This document shows, piece after piece, positions 24,493 to 34,471 of a stretch of 64,000 nt of DNA. The stretch lies in contig NZ_CP038159.1 in NCBI RefSeq assembly GCF_004526235.1, positions 2,356,001 through 2,420,000 of the forward strand, read 5' to 3'. How positions within the stretch are numbered: position 1 is the first letter of the stretch; the number at the start of each line of letters is the position of its first letter. Source of the DNA: Sphingobacterium sp. CZ-2. Lineage in GTDB: Bacteria > Bacteroidota > Bacteroidia > Sphingobacteriales > Sphingobacteriaceae. Below the pieces are notes generated by a model that saw only the letters and a program-made list of their open reading frames with translations, did not search any database and had not been told where the DNA came from. Position numbers and translations under genes: made by a program.

Positions 24493-25539
24493 ATGGATAA
24501 ACGTTCATTTATAAAAGCCATTGGACTTGGTTTGGCAAGTGTGCCATTTTTCGGGAATTCGGAAGCCATGGCCACAGCCGCACAATTGAAGAATTTATTA
24601 AAAGGAAAGGTGCTTAAAGCCGGTGATACCATTGGCCTGATAACCCCTGCCTCTGCATTGCCGGATGAAGAGTCCATTACCATCTGTAAGGATGTTATGG
24701 CTTATTTTGGTTTCAAGGTGAAGGAAGGAAAATATATCCGCGAACGTTATGGTAATCTGGCCGGAACAGATGCGCAGCGGTTGGAAGATTTGCATGCGAT
24801 GTTTCGTGATAAAGAGGTAGCAGGTATTCTTTGTATCCGTGGAGGTGCTGGAGCATCCAGGCTGCTGCATAAGATCGATTACGATATGATTGCCAAAAAC
24901 CCGAAGGCATTGATCGGTTATAGTGATATCACGGCCTTGATCATGGCTTTTCAAGCAAAAATTGGTTTGGTTACTTTCCATGGCCCGGTAGGAACCAGTA
25001 CATGGAGTAATTATGTAGCTAAGGGCTTTACTGAACAGTTAATGGAAAACAAACTGGTAACCTATAGTAATCCGGATAAAAAAGGAGATAATGTGGTCCA
25101 GTATAAAGATAGGATTACAACCATTAATCCAGGTGTTGTAGAAGGGAAGTTCTTGGGCGGAAACCTCACCTTGATTTCGGGTCTTTGTGGTTCTCCTTAT
25201 CTTCCGGATTTTAAGGATAGTATCCTCTTTTTGGAAGAGATCAACGAATCTCCAGAAAAAGTGGATAGGATGTTCTGCCAACTGATGAATGCAGGGATAT
25301 TATCCCAGATCAAAGGTTTTGTTTTTGGGAAATGTACTGATTGTAGCCCATCTGCTGGTTATGGATCGTTGAACCTAGATCAGATCTTACGGGACTATAT
25401 CAAACCTTTGAACATTCCTTCCTATTCCGGAGCAGTGATTGGTCATGTTTCTGATCAGTTCTTATTGCCGGTAGGGGTGAAAGCAAGGATCGATGCCAGT
25501 AAAGGCACAATAGAGTTTCTTGAAAAAGCGTTAGTATAG
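24493..25539 (+). CDS. ldcA: Muramoyltetrapeptide LD-carboxypeptidase (S66)
   Basis: A 348-residue S66 peptidase. The leader MDKRSFIKAIGLGLASVPFFGNSEAMA suggests export. The nucleophile is S144 in IGYSDITAL; the E and H of the triad are likely in LFLEEINESPEKVDRM and GAVIGHVSDQ. It removes the terminal D-Ala from murein tetrapeptides. Next to it are an M14 peptidase and, 3 kb on, an NlpC/P60 endopeptidase with a dipeptide epimerase. It corresponds to YkfA of the Bacillus ykf locus. Confidence 0.92.
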   Translation: MDKRSFIKAIGLGLASVPFFGNSEAMATAAQLKNLLKGKVLKAGDTIGLITPASALPDEESITICKDVMAYFGFKVKEGKYIRERYGNLAGTDAQRLEDLHAMFRDKEVAGILCIRGGAGASRLLHKIDYDMIAKNPKALIGYSDITALIMAFQAKIGLVTFHGPVGTSTWSNYVAKGFTEQLMENKLVTYSNPDKKGDNVVQYKDRITTINPGVVEGKFLGGNLTLISGLCGSPYLPDFKDSILFLEEINESPEKVDRMFCQLMNAGILSQIKGFVFGKCTDCSPSAGYGSLNLDQILRDYIKPLNIPSYSGAVIGHVSDQFLLPVGVKARIDASKGTIEFLEKALV

Positions 25540-25540
25540 T

Positions 25541-27046
25541 ATGAAGTTATTTCTTGTTTCCATCGGTTTACTCGCTGCAACGACATGCGGCAATCCATTT
25601 TCTTCGAATTCCTCTTCAGGAAAGGGGCTTCAGATCGACAGCAGTCAATGGAATGAGATGCATGCTAAATATAAGGAAAAAGCGCTTTTCCATCGACGTT
25701 TCAAACATCAGGATATTGATTCTTTGGTTAAAGTTCATCAAGGAAATTCACTGTTTGCAGTTTCTCAAATTGGGAAATCTGTGGAAGGACGAGCGATTTA
25801 TGAGCTAAGCTATGGTAAAGGCGATAAAAAGGTGATGCTATGGTCACAAATGCATGGTGATGAGCCTACTGCTACGATGGCCTTGTTTGATATCTTTAAT
25901 TTTCTTTCCGGAAAGAACGATGGTTTTGATTCCATCAGAAATATACTCCAATCCAATTTGGAGCTTCATTTTATTCCGATGCTCAATCCGGATGGAGCAG
26001 AACGTTTTATGCGTAGGAATGCGCAGAGCATAGACCTTAATCGGGATGCCCGAGCAGGTCAAACGGTAGAAGGAGCTTTATTAAAAGCGCGTGCCAAGGC
26101 GGTTAATCCGAGGTACGGTTTCAACCTTCATGATCAGAATATTTATTACAATGTGCCCGATACAAAGAATCCAGTGACCATTTCTTTATTGGCACCGGCA
26201 TTTAATCAGGAAAGGGATATCAACGATATCCGAAAGGGAGCCATGCAGATCATTGTCGGGATGAATACCATTTTGCAACAGTACATTCCTGATGCGGTGG
26301 CGAAATACGATGATACCTATACACCACGTGGATTTGGGGATAATTTCCAATCTTGGGATGCCAGCACGGTATTGATCGAATCGGGTGGATTAAAAGGAGA
26401 CCCGGAAAAACAACAGATCCGTAAATTGAATTTTATCATTATCCTGAACGCTCTATTGGAAATTGCCGAAGGTAGTTATGGCCAATATGATGCTAAAGGG
26501 TATGAGGATATTCCATTCAATGCCAGCCAGATGCACGATGTGATGATTCGAGGATTGGAATTTGGATCAGATTCTATTTCTTTGGTGAGCGATATTGCCA
26601 TCCGTCGTGGTGAAACTACGGTTGGAAGAGATTATTTTATCCGAGGTAGGGTAGAGGATATCGGTGATCTTCCAGAGTCTTATGGATATGATGAAGTAGA
26701 GGCTAAAGGAATGAAATTGGTGGTTGGTAAATTAGCAGCAACACCGGTGGATTCCTTGAAGAACATCAGCAAAGAAATGGCTTATGATCTGTTGAAAAAG
26801 GGTTATATGGGGATCCAAGTTAAGGGGCTGACACCTTCTCAAGTGGGAAGTCTGCATAATTTGCCTATACATATCTATAATAAGCCTAATTTTGCGACAA
26901 CTAGCTTTATAGATTTAGGGGGAACAGCCAATTTCTACATCGGTGATTCAGCTGGAAACCTTAAATATGCGATATTGAACGGTTATTTGATAGATCTATC
27001 AAAACCTTTGGCAGAATTGCCAGCATTAAAAAACAGAGTCCAATAG
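25541..27046 (+). CDS. M14-family zinc carboxypeptidase
   Basis: A 501-residue exported metallopeptidase. The leader ends LAATTCG, a weak lipobox (C16). Zinc ligands H105 and E108 lie in SQMHGDEPTATMALFD, FIPMLNPDGAERF follows and the third ligand is likely in GFNLHDQN. The C-terminal part (about 330-500) is not part of the catalytic fold. Members act on peptides, including murein stem peptides. It begins one base after the LD-carboxypeptidase stop. Its end lies in a strong hairpin shared with msrA. Confidence 0.88.
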   Translation: MKLFLVSIGLLAATTCGNPFSSNSSSGKGLQIDSSQWNEMHAKYKEKALFHRRFKHQDIDSLVKVHQGNSLFAVSQIGKSVEGRAIYELSYGKGDKKVMLWSQMHGDEPTATMALFDIFNFLSGKNDGFDSIRNILQSNLELHFIPMLNPDGAERFMRRNAQSIDLNRDARAGQTVEGALLKARAKAVNPRYGFNLHDQNIYYNVPDTKNPVTISLLAPAFNQERDINDIRKGAMQIIVGMNTILQQYIPDAVAKYDDTYTPRGFGDNFQSWDASTVLIESGGLKGDPEKQQIRKLNFIIILNALLEIAEGSYGQYDAKGYEDIPFNASQMHDVMIRGLEFGSDSISLVSDIAIRRGETTVGRDYFIRGRVEDIGDLPESYGYDEVEAKGMKLVVGKLAATPVDSLKNISKEMAYDLLKKGYMGIQVKGLTPSQVGSLHNLPIHIYNKPNFATTSFIDLGGTANFYIGDSAGNLKYAILNGYLIDLSKPLAELPALKNRVQ

Positions 27047-27060
27047 GACTCTGTTTTTTT
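27028..27060. terminator. Bidirectional terminator between M14 peptidase and msrA
   Basis: AAACAGAGTCC (27031-27041) pairs with GGACTCTGTTT (27046-27056) around AATA, flanked by A and T runs. The M14 stop codon lies in the loop and stem. It serves both converging genes. Confidence 0.85.
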
Positions 27061-27064
27061 ATCG

Positions 27065-27580
27065 TTATTGCTGATATAACTTTAGGAATTTCTGTAGTTT
27101 GGGAGTAATGACTACTTGACAGAATTGGTTTTGGGGATTCTGGTTGAAGTAATCATGGTGATAATCTTCGGCTTCCCAAAAGGTTACTGCTGGTTCTACT
27201 GCTGTTACGATTGGACTATCATAAACCTTAGCCTCTTCCAATGCTTGGATAAACGCTTCTGCTTCCTGCTTCTGTTTGTCGTCATGGTAGAATACCACCG
27301 ATCGATATTGGGTTCCCACATCCGCTCCTTGCCTATTTAAAGTAGTAGGATCGTGGGTTTTAAAGAAAACTTCCAATAGATCCTGAAAGGAAACTTGGCT
27401 TTCATCAAAATCGATCTGAATGACCTCTACATGCCCCGTAGCGCCTGAACATACCTGTTCGTAGGTTGGGTTCTCACGTTGTCCGCCCATATAACCTGGA
27501 AGGACTTCCTTTACACCTTTTGTATGTTGGAAGATGACCTCTGTACACCAGAAGCAACCTCCACCGAATGTTGCAATCAT
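27065..27580 (-). CDS. msrA: Peptide-methionine (S)-S-oxide reductase
   Basis: A 171-residue repair enzyme that reduces methionine-S-sulfoxide. The catalytic motif GGGCFWCTE holds C9 and C12, and GYMGG, YEQVCSGATGHVE and YRSVVFYHD are family signatures. The protein lacks a signal peptide, so it acts in the cytosol. The fused MsrB domain seen in some species is absent. Confidence 0.96.
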   Translation of the reverse strand: MIATFGGGCFWCTEVIFQHTKGVKEVLPGYMGGQRENPTYEQVCSGATGHVEVIQIDFDESQVSFQDLLEVFFKTHDPTTLNRQGADVGTQYRSVVFYHDDKQKQEAEAFIQALEEAKVYDSPIVTAVEPAVTFWEAEDYHHDYFNQNPQNQFCQVVITPKLQKFLKLYQQ

Positions 27581-27620
27581 ATCTTGTTGTTTGTTTATAC
27601 AAATTTACGAAGAATTCTTT

Positions 27621-28664
27621 TTAGCTTTTCTTCGGATTGTAATGGTACTTTCCTTTTTCGATGAGGTCTTGTTTCTCATTATCGCATACGGCAAAGGTGA
27701 ATCCATCCTGCAAAGCATAAGAACCGTATTCTCCGTTTTTATTTAAAGCAAGGAACCCAACTTGGATATCCTTGGCGATATCGGGTTTCTTTTTCACGAT
27801 CCGCATCACGGCTTCTTTGCAGGCATCTTCGGGAGAATAGCCTTGACGCATTAATTCTACCACCAGAAAACTTCCCACTGTACGGATGACTTCCTCTCCA
27901 ACACCGGTTGAAGTTGCACCCCCGATTTCATTGTCTACATATAATCCTGCGCCAATGATGGGGCTGTCGCCAACTCTTCCATGCATTTTGAAGGCCATGC
28001 CGCTGGTGGTACAGGCACCGGATAGATTCCCATTCGCATCTAAGGCCAACATACCGATGGTATCGTGGTTGTATTTATTTCCAGGTAGTTTTTCAGTCGC
28101 AAAAGCTTTGTTCTCAATATTCATTACCGGCTTATAGTTCTTTTCCTTCAACCATTCTTTCCATGCCTTTTCAGAAGCTTCGGTCAACAGGTTTTCTTCT
28201 TGAAATCCATTTTCCAAAGCAAATTGTTTAGCGCCTTGGCCAACGAGCATCACATGTGGTGTTCTTTCCATCACCAAGCGGGCAACGGAAATAGGATGGG
28301 CAATGTTTTCCAAAGCTGCCACAGAACCACAATTGCCTAGTTCATCCATGATGCAGGCATCCAAGGTCACATGGCCATCCCGATCAGGGAATCCGCCTTT
28401 ACCTACGGTTTGATTTTCCAGGTCTGCTTCGGCTACTTTAACCCCTTGCTCCACGGCATCCAATGCACGACCATTATTTCCTAATACCTCCCAAGCTGCT
28501 TTATTGGCTGCAACGCCGAAATCCCACGTAGAAATAACAATCGGTTTTTTTCCTTGGCCTTTGGCTGCATTGCTATTATTATCGCAAGAGATGGCGGTAG
28601 CTACTGCCGAAAGGCTCGCCGCCCCGACAATACTTTGTTTGATAAATTTTCTTCGTGAATGCAT
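27621..28664 (-). CDS. Glycosylasparaginase (Ntn hydrolase), exported
   Basis: A 347-residue precursor of the N4-(beta-N-acetylglucosaminyl)-L-asparaginase family. The leader MHSRRKFIKQSIVGAASL is Tat-like and ends in a possible lipobox (ATAISC). Self-cleavage is expected before T202 in NHDTIGMLALD; GRVGDSPIIGAGLYVD and GATSTGVGEEVIRTVGSF line the active site. It releases the sugar from asparagine-linked glycans or cleaves related amides in the periplasm. It stands alone, divergent from the NlpC/P60 gene. Confidence 0.92.
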   Translation of the reverse strand: MHSRRKFIKQSIVGAASLSAVATAISCDNNSNAAKGQGKKPIVISTWDFGVAANKAAWEVLGNNGRALDAVEQGVKVAEADLENQTVGKGGFPDRDGHVTLDACIMDELGNCGSVAALENIAHPISVARLVMERTPHVMLVGQGAKQFALENGFQEENLLTEASEKAWKEWLKEKNYKPVMNIENKAFATEKLPGNKYNHDTIGMLALDANGNLSGACTTSGMAFKMHGRVGDSPIIGAGLYVDNEIGGATSTGVGEEVIRTVGSFLVVELMRQGYSPEDACKEAVMRIVKKKPDIAKDIQVGFLALNKNGEYGSYALQDGFTFAVCDNEKQDLIEKGKYHYNPKKS

Positions 28665-28721
28665 AGTATTTGCAATATTAGTAATAGAATTGCATATTTA
28701 CCTATTTAGGACTCATAAACA

Positions 28722-29942
28722 GTGAACATGAACTTTAAATTTACCGCATTATTTTGTTTTATTCTCGGAATAAATCAATTAGCCCATGCCCAGACAGATT
28801 CCACGCTGTATAAAAAAGTGGAGGGGCTGGTCTTGGAAGCTAAGCAAAAATATGCGCCAGATAAACGTACTAAAATTGTTGCATTGGTACAAGCGGATGC
28901 AAAGAAGAATACCTATGTGATCGAATCTACTGAGAAGGAAGCAAATACCTTCCTACAGTCCAAGATAAAAGGATTACCAGGTAAAATATCCATCAAATCC
29001 CTGCCGGATACTTCTATTGGGGAGAAAATATATGGGGTGATCAACCTTTCTGTTGCCAATTTAAGGACCCAACCGGGCAATGCCTCTGAAATGGCAACCC
29101 AAGCATTGTTGGGTACCCAGGTGGATATTCTACAGAAGGACCGAGGGGAATTCCGTGTCAGAACTCCGGAAGGCTATATTTCCTATATCCCTGCTTCTTC
29201 GTTGGTGCCGATGAATGCCAAGGAAATCGCAGAATGGAAAAACAGTAAAAAAGTAATCTATACGCAGGAATTTGGAAAATCCTATTCGAAAGCTGATCCG
29301 GCGAGTATTCGCGTATCGGATTTAGTATATGGAGATATTCTTGCCCTAACAGCAGAATCTGGTGATTTTTATCAAGTGCGTTATCCCGATAAACGGATTG
29401 CTTTTATCCCTAAAAGCGAAGCCTTAAGTTTTGACCAATGGCTAGCCACCCGCCAATTGACTTCGGAGAATGTGCTGTCTAGTGCAAAGACCATGATGGG
29501 ATTACCCTACCTATGGGGTGGTACTTCGGTAAAAGGGGTAGACTGTTCGGGTTTCACCAAAACAGCCTATTACATGAATGGTTATGTGATTCCGAGGGAT
29601 GCTTCCCAACAGGTATTGGCCGGCGATAAAATTGATATATTGGATAAAGACGGGCATTTTGATGCGGAAAAGGCTTTAAAGAACCTGAAACCTGCAGATC
29701 TATTGTTCTTTGCTTCCGGCAAAAACAGTAACCCGAATGCTCGGGTAACCCATGTGGCATTGTATATCGGAAATGGTGAATTTATTCATGCTGCTGGTAC
29801 CGTGCGAATCAATTCCATGTTGAAGAACGCTAGTAATTATGATGATTTCCAGACCAGGACCGTTGTAGCAGCGCGCAGGTATATCGGGGCGGAGGATGCC
29901 CAAATCCAAAAAGTTCAGAACAACGCATATTATAAACCATAA
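28722..29942 (+). CDS. NlpC/P60 (C40) murein endopeptidase with SH3-like domains
   Basis: A 406-residue exported peptidase: signal peptide (FTALFCFILGINQLAHAQ), bacterial SH3-like regions at about 105-165 and 185-235, then the C40 domain with C275 (GVDCSGF), H344 (RVTHVALYIG) and H356. Relatives such as YkfC cut the gamma-D-Glu-diamino acid bond and release L-Ala-D-Glu, the substrate of the epimerase encoded 5 bp downstream. The pairing supports that role strongly. Confidence 0.92.
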   Translation: MNMNFKFTALFCFILGINQLAHAQTDSTLYKKVEGLVLEAKQKYAPDKRTKIVALVQADAKKNTYVIESTEKEANTFLQSKIKGLPGKISIKSLPDTSIGEKIYGVINLSVANLRTQPGNASEMATQALLGTQVDILQKDRGEFRVRTPEGYISYIPASSLVPMNAKEIAEWKNSKKVIYTQEFGKSYSKADPASIRVSDLVYGDILALTAESGDFYQVRYPDKRIAFIPKSEALSFDQWLATRQLTSENVLSSAKTMMGLPYLWGGTSVKGVDCSGFTKTAYYMNGYVIPRDASQQVLAGDKIDILDKDGHFDAEKALKNLKPADLLFFASGKNSNPNARVTHVALYIGNGEFIHAAGTVRINSMLKNASNYDDFQTRTVVAARRYIGAEDAQIQKVQNNAYYKP

Positions 29943-29947
29943 TAGAG

Positions 29948-31000
29948 ATGGATCAACAAGAATGGGTAAGTAAAAAAATGGGGAAATTTACCCTGAGGTT
30001 CAAACCATATACCCTAACCTTAAGACATGTTTTTACCGTTGCCTCTTTCAGCCGTTCGACCACACCTGTGGTATTAACGGAGCTGGAGTATGAAGGGGTA
30101 GTAGGATATGGCGAAGCAAGTATGCCTCCTTATTTGGGCGAATCGCAGGAAAGTGTGATGGCATTTTTAAGCAAGATCGATCTTTCCTCTTTCGATTCCC
30201 CTTTCCAAACGGAGGAAATCCTGCATACGGTAGATGCCTTAGAAGCGAAAAACACTGCTGCAAAAGCGGCGCTGGATATCGCCTTGCATGATCTTTTAGG
30301 GAAATTGATGAACCAGCCTTTTTATAAGATCTGGGGTCTGAATCCGGAACTGATCCCTGCAACTTCCTATACCATCGGTATCGACACGGAAGACATGATC
30401 AGAAAGAAAGTGCAGGAAGCGGAACAGTTCAAGATCCTAAAAGTGAAATTAGGATTGGATACCGATAAAATGATTATAGAAACCATTCGTTCCGTGACGG
30501 ATGTGCCTTTATGTGCAGATGTGAATCAGGGATGGAAAAATAAGGAAGAAGCTTTGGAAATGGCCCATTGGTTAAAGGAACGCAATGTGGTCTTTCTGGA
30601 ACAGCCGATGCCAAAGGAAATGATTGATGAGAATGCTTGGCTCACTGAGCATTCACCAATACCCACTATTGCAGATGAAGGTTGCCAACGCCTGGTTGAT
30701 GTACCAGGATTGCAAGGTGTCTATACAGGTATCAACATCAAATTGATGAAGTGTACCGGTATGCGAGAGGCCAAACAAATGACCGAATTGGCCAGGGCAT
30801 TAAACATGAAAGTGATGTTAGGCTGTATGACGGAGACTTCCTGTGCCATTTCTGCGGCCGCTCAATTAGCGCCTTTAGTGGATTGGGCGGATTTGGACGG
30901 AGCACTTTTGATTGATAATGATCTTTATGATGGCATGCGTGTGGAGAATGGGAAATGTATTTTACCGGATCGCCCCGGAATTGGTATAAAATTGAAATAA
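29948..31000 (+). CDS. L-Ala-D/L-Glu dipeptide epimerase (enolase superfamily)
   Basis: A 350-residue enzyme. The catalytic lysines are K165 (KVKLG motif K-x-K) and K265 (INIKLMK); metal ligands are D191 (CADVNQG), E218 (FLEQPMP) and D243 (ADEGCQ). This is the pattern of muconate-lactonizing-type dipeptide epimerases. It converts L-Ala-D-Glu from murein into L-Ala-L-Glu for breakdown. It shares a transcript with the NlpC/P60 endopeptidase, like YkfB/YkfC. Another N-terminal Met (M11) is possible as the start. Confidence 0.92.
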   Translation: MDQQEWVSKKMGKFTLRFKPYTLTLRHVFTVASFSRSTTPVVLTELEYEGVVGYGEASMPPYLGESQESVMAFLSKIDLSSFDSPFQTEEILHTVDALEAKNTAAKAALDIALHDLLGKLMNQPFYKIWGLNPELIPATSYTIGIDTEDMIRKKVQEAEQFKILKVKLGLDTDKMIIETIRSVTDVPLCADVNQGWKNKEEALEMAHWLKERNVVFLEQPMPKEMIDENAWLTEHSPIPTIADEGCQRLVDVPGLQGVYTGINIKLMKCTGMREAKQMTELARALNMKVMLGCMTETSCAISAAAQLAPLVDWADLDGALLIDNDLYDGMRVENGKCILPDRPGIGIKLK

Positions 31001-31027
31001 TATTGCTATTAATTTCTTAGCAGAGCT

Positions 31028-31070
31028 ATTAAAAAAACAATCAACCTAAAAAATTGATTGTTTTTTTATT
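31028..31070 (+). terminator. Rho-independent terminator after the epimerase gene
   Basis: AAAAAAACAATCAA (31031-31044) pairs fully with TTGATTGTTTTTTT (31054-31067), followed by a T-rich run. It closes the endopeptidase-epimerase operon. Confidence 0.88.
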
Positions 31071-31188
31071 TTATGAGCAATAAAATTGCAATTTTATGCA
31101 ACATTATTTGGCTATTTTTCTTTTTTATTTCCCAAATACTAACAAATAATCAATCTAAATTGCATTTTTTTGCAAATTTCCTATCAGA

Positions 31189-31217
31189 TTTGACATCATT
31201 CAGCTATCTTAGTTTTG
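31189..31217 (+). promoter_or_regulatory. Bacteroidota-type promoter of the SusC gene
   Basis: TTTG (31189-31192), a 17-bp spacer and TAGTTTTG (31210-31217) fit the -33 TTTG and -7 TAnnTTTG consensus. The start codon lies 24 bp further on. Confidence 0.6.
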
Positions 31218-31241
31218 TCTTAATAACCAATCAAGCTAAAG

Positions 31242-34200
31242 ATGAAACTACCTTCAATTATTTCACTTGCGGTAGCATCCGTTTGCTCTATGCAAATGTT
31301 GGCCGCACAACAACAATCTATAGCTGGAAAGATTACAAATACGAAAGGAGAGCCCATAGAAGGAGCCTCGGTATTTATAAAAGGTACCCAACAGGGTACT
31401 GCCAGCAATGAAAGCGGATTATTTTCGATCAATGCTCCTAATAATGCTGTTCTTCGGATCACGGCGGTAGGATATGCACCCAAGGAAGTCGCCGTAAATG
31501 GCCGGACGAGCATCCAAGTTCAATTGGATCAGGAGGAGGGAGCGATCGATGAGGTCGTAGTAACCGCCCTAGGCATCCAAAGAAGCGAAAAATCACTTGG
31601 ATATTCGACCCAGAAGATCGATGGGGATGATTTGACTTTTACAAAAGAAACCAATGTCCTTGGATCTTTGGCAGGAAAAGTAGCTGGGGCACAAGTGACC
31701 GGTTCTTCGGGAGCGAGTTTAGGTGGTACCCAAAAGATCAAGATCAGGGGTATCAACTCCGTAACTGGTGGTGGCCAACCCTTAATGGTAATCGATGGAA
31801 CACCTATTTCCAATGCCAATTTCAGTAGCAGTACCGGTAATGGTGTAGATCTTGGAAACGTGGGACAGGATATCAATCCTGAGGATATTGAATCCATCAA
31901 CGTGCTGAAAGGCCCTACAGCCTCAGCCTTATACGGTTTGAGAGGTCAGTATGGGGTCATTATGATCACCACTAAAAAAGGTAAAAAGGGTCCGAAATCC
32001 ATATCTGTCGATGTTAACTCCGCTACATCTTTTGAACAGGTCGGGAATTTTATGCCATTGCAGAATATTTATGGGGTGGGTAATAACCAGACCTTCCTGA
32101 AATTGGCCTCCGGCGAATTTTATGTGAACGGAAATGATGAATCCTGGGGTCCAAAGATGGATGGTACGCCTGTAAGGATGTATTATAGTTTCTATAAACA
32201 GGATGAAGATTATGGAAAGGCAACACCTTTCTCCCCACAACCAAATAATATCAAGGATTTCTTCCAGACAGGAATGAATACCAATAATGGTATTACGATC
32301 GCTGGAGGTGCAGAGAATTCCGCGGTTCGTTTCTCGTACAACAATACCTACATCAAAGGAACTTACCCGAATACCTGGTTGAAGCGTAATAACTTTGCTT
32401 TGAACGGTTCTTTGGATCTAACCGATAACCTGACGGCTTCTGCGAACATCAATTATGCAAACAACAATGGTCAACGTCCGGTAATGGGTTACCAAGGTTC
32501 TTTTACAGGTGCAACACAATGGTTCCAACGTAATATCGATATTAATAGATTGAGAAACTATCGCTATGCCGATGGTACGATCATGAACTGGAACGTGAAT
32601 CCGAATACCACGCAGGAATTGATGATCAATAATACGCCATCGGATTGGAACAACCCTTTCTTTGATGCTTATGAAAACCTGAACAATGATAACCGTGATC
32701 GTGTTTTTGGTGATGCGGGATTAACCTATAAGGTATTGCCGGAATTGAAACTATCGGCTTTCGTGCGCAAGGATTTATTTACCCAAAACACCAGTCGTAA
32801 ACTATCGATCGGTGGACGTTCGGAATCCGGAGCAGGATCTTTCTTATCCAATACAGGATATTCGGTAGGGAAATTCCAAAATGATGAAACGAACTATGAG
32901 TTCTTGGCAACCTATGATAAGGTATGGGATGATTTTTCATTGAATGCCAATATGGGTGGTAATATCTATCAACGGAATTATGACTACCTAACCCAAAAAA
33001 CACAGGGTGGATTGAGTTCTCCAGCCTTCTTTAATATCGAGGGTTCGATTGATAGACCATTGAATGAATCTTATAAATTGAAAAAACAGATACGTTCTTT
33101 CTATACCATGGCTTCTATTGGTTACAAGGACACCTATTTCTTGGATGCCTCCATCCGTCGGGATATTTCATCCACCTTGCCTAAAGACAATAATTCCTAT
33201 TGGTACCCTTCGGTATCTGGTGCCTTTGTGTTCAGTAACCTGATCGGACCTTCTGCTTTGAGTTTTGGTAAGTTGAGAGCTTCTTATGCGGTAGCAGGTG
33301 CGGATGTGGATCCATTCGATATCTTGACCAATTACAATATCGGAAGTGTGTATGCGACTTCAAATTCTACCATTAATACACTTTCTATTCCTGATATCTT
33401 GAACAATCCAAACCTGAAGCCTTCTTTCGCACATTCTTATGAAATTGGTGCCGATTTGAAGTTCTTCCAGAACCGCTTAGGATTGGATGTGACTTATTAC
33501 CAACAACGTAATAAGGATCAGGTGATCAGTCTTTCCACTTCTTCAGGAACTGGTTTCTCTCGTGCAACAGTCAATGCCGGAGATATCGAAAATAACGGTA
33601 TTGAGGTGTCGATTAATGCAACGCCTGTTCAAACGGAGAATTTCACGTGGACAACCACCTTGAACGGTGCTAAAAACAACAGCAAAATCCATGAACTGAT
33701 CCCTGGAATTGATTCCTACGAGTTGGGTTCCAATACCTATTCGAGCCAAACGGTGTATTTGTATGCCAATAAAGGAATGGCATTCGGATCTTTGGTAGGA
33801 CCGGGCTATAAAACGGATGAAGCAACCGGAAAAATTCTATTGGACAATAGCAATATGCCTATTCAGCAGATGAACAAGGACTTCGGATCCGTTCTGCCTG
33901 ATTTTACAGGAGGATTCATCAATTCCTTCCGGTATAAGAATGTGGACCTTAATGCCATGATTGATTTCCAAGCAGGAGGTCAATTCTTCAGCTGGTCGAA
34001 AATGTTGGCCGTTAAATCTGGTCAGGCGGAGGAAACTGCTGCGATGAACAGCAATGGCAAGAATGTTCGTGATCCATTGGCAGATGGTGGAGGTTATGAA
34101 ATAAATGGTATTTCAGAAGCTACTGGTCAAGAAGTGAATGCATTTGTAGATGCAAGAACTTATTTTAGAAACAACATTGGTACCCGTATCTACGAAGAAT

Positions 34201-34460
34201 GGTTGTACGATGCTTCGTACATCAAACTGAGAGAGGTAAGTTTAGGCTATACCTTTAACCAGAATCAATTAGGAAGCTCTCCATTCAAATCTATCCGAGT
34301 AGCCGTTATTGCAAGGAATCCTTGGATGATTTGGCAAAAAGCACCAAAAGGACTTGATCCTTCAGAATTATCTGCTGGAAGTGCTTCGATCAGCTGGATC
34401 GAAAAGGGAGAATTGCAGACCGTTCGTTCCTATGGATTTAATTTAAGTGTTAAATTTTAA
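31242..34460 (+). CDS. SusC/RagA-family TonB-dependent outer-membrane transporter
   Basis: A 1072-residue protein: signal peptide (MKLPSIISLAVASVCSMQMLAAQ), a carboxypeptidase-regulatory-like domain (about 27-100, ITNTKGEPIEGASVFIKGT), a TonB-box-like stretch EEGAIDEVVVTALG, the plug domain (about 115-230, IRGINSVTGGGQPLMVIDGTPI) and a 22-strand barrel ending RSYGFNLSVKF. It imports a nutrient together with the SusD-like lipoprotein encoded 11 bp on. No enzyme, sigma/anti-sigma pair or sensor is adjacent, so the substrate (glycan or oligopeptide) cannot be named. Confidence 0.95.
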   Translation: MKLPSIISLAVASVCSMQMLAAQQQSIAGKITNTKGEPIEGASVFIKGTQQGTASNESGLFSINAPNNAVLRITAVGYAPKEVAVNGRTSIQVQLDQEEGAIDEVVVTALGIQRSEKSLGYSTQKIDGDDLTFTKETNVLGSLAGKVAGAQVTGSSGASLGGTQKIKIRGINSVTGGGQPLMVIDGTPISNANFSSSTGNGVDLGNVGQDINPEDIESINVLKGPTASALYGLRGQYGVIMITTKKGKKGPKSISVDVNSATSFEQVGNFMPLQNIYGVGNNQTFLKLASGEFYVNGNDESWGPKMDGTPVRMYYSFYKQDEDYGKATPFSPQPNNIKDFFQTGMNTNNGITIAGGAENSAVRFSYNNTYIKGTYPNTWLKRNNFALNGSLDLTDNLTASANINYANNNGQRPVMGYQGSFTGATQWFQRNIDINRLRNYRYADGTIMNWNVNPNTTQELMINNTPSDWNNPFFDAYENLNNDNRDRVFGDAGLTYKVLPELKLSAFVRKDLFTQNTSRKLSIGGRSESGAGSFLSNTGYSVGKFQNDETNYEFLATYDKVWDDFSLNANMGGNIYQRNYDYLTQKTQGGLSSPAFFNIEGSIDRPLNESYKLKKQIRSFYTMASIGYKDTYFLDASIRRDISSTLPKDNNSYWYPSVSGAFVFSNLIGPSALSFGKLRASYAVAGADVDPFDILTNYNIGSVYATSNSTINTLSIPDILNNPNLKPSFAHSYEIGADLKFFQNRLGLDVTYYQQRNKDQVISLSTSSGTGFSRATVNAGDIENNGIEVSINATPVQTENFTWTTTLNGAKNNSKIHELIPGIDSYELGSNTYSSQTVYLYANKGMAFGSLVGPGYKTDEATGKILLDNSNMPIQQMNKDFGSVLPDFTGGFINSFRYKNVDLNAMIDFQAGGQFFSWSKMLAVKSGQAEETAAMNSNGKNVRDPLADGGGYEINGISEATGQEVNAFVDARTYFRNNIGTRIYEEWLYDASYIKLREVSLGYTFNQNQLGSSPFKSIRVAVIARNPWMIWQKAPKGLDPSELSAGSASISWIEKGELQTVRSYGFNLSVKF

Positions 34461-34471
34461 CCATTAACATC

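Noticed and set aside
31058..31411. A 117-codon frame overlapping the start of the SusC gene
   Set aside because: It lies over the terminator, promoter and signal-peptide region of the SusC gene in another frame, and its sequence shows no domain.
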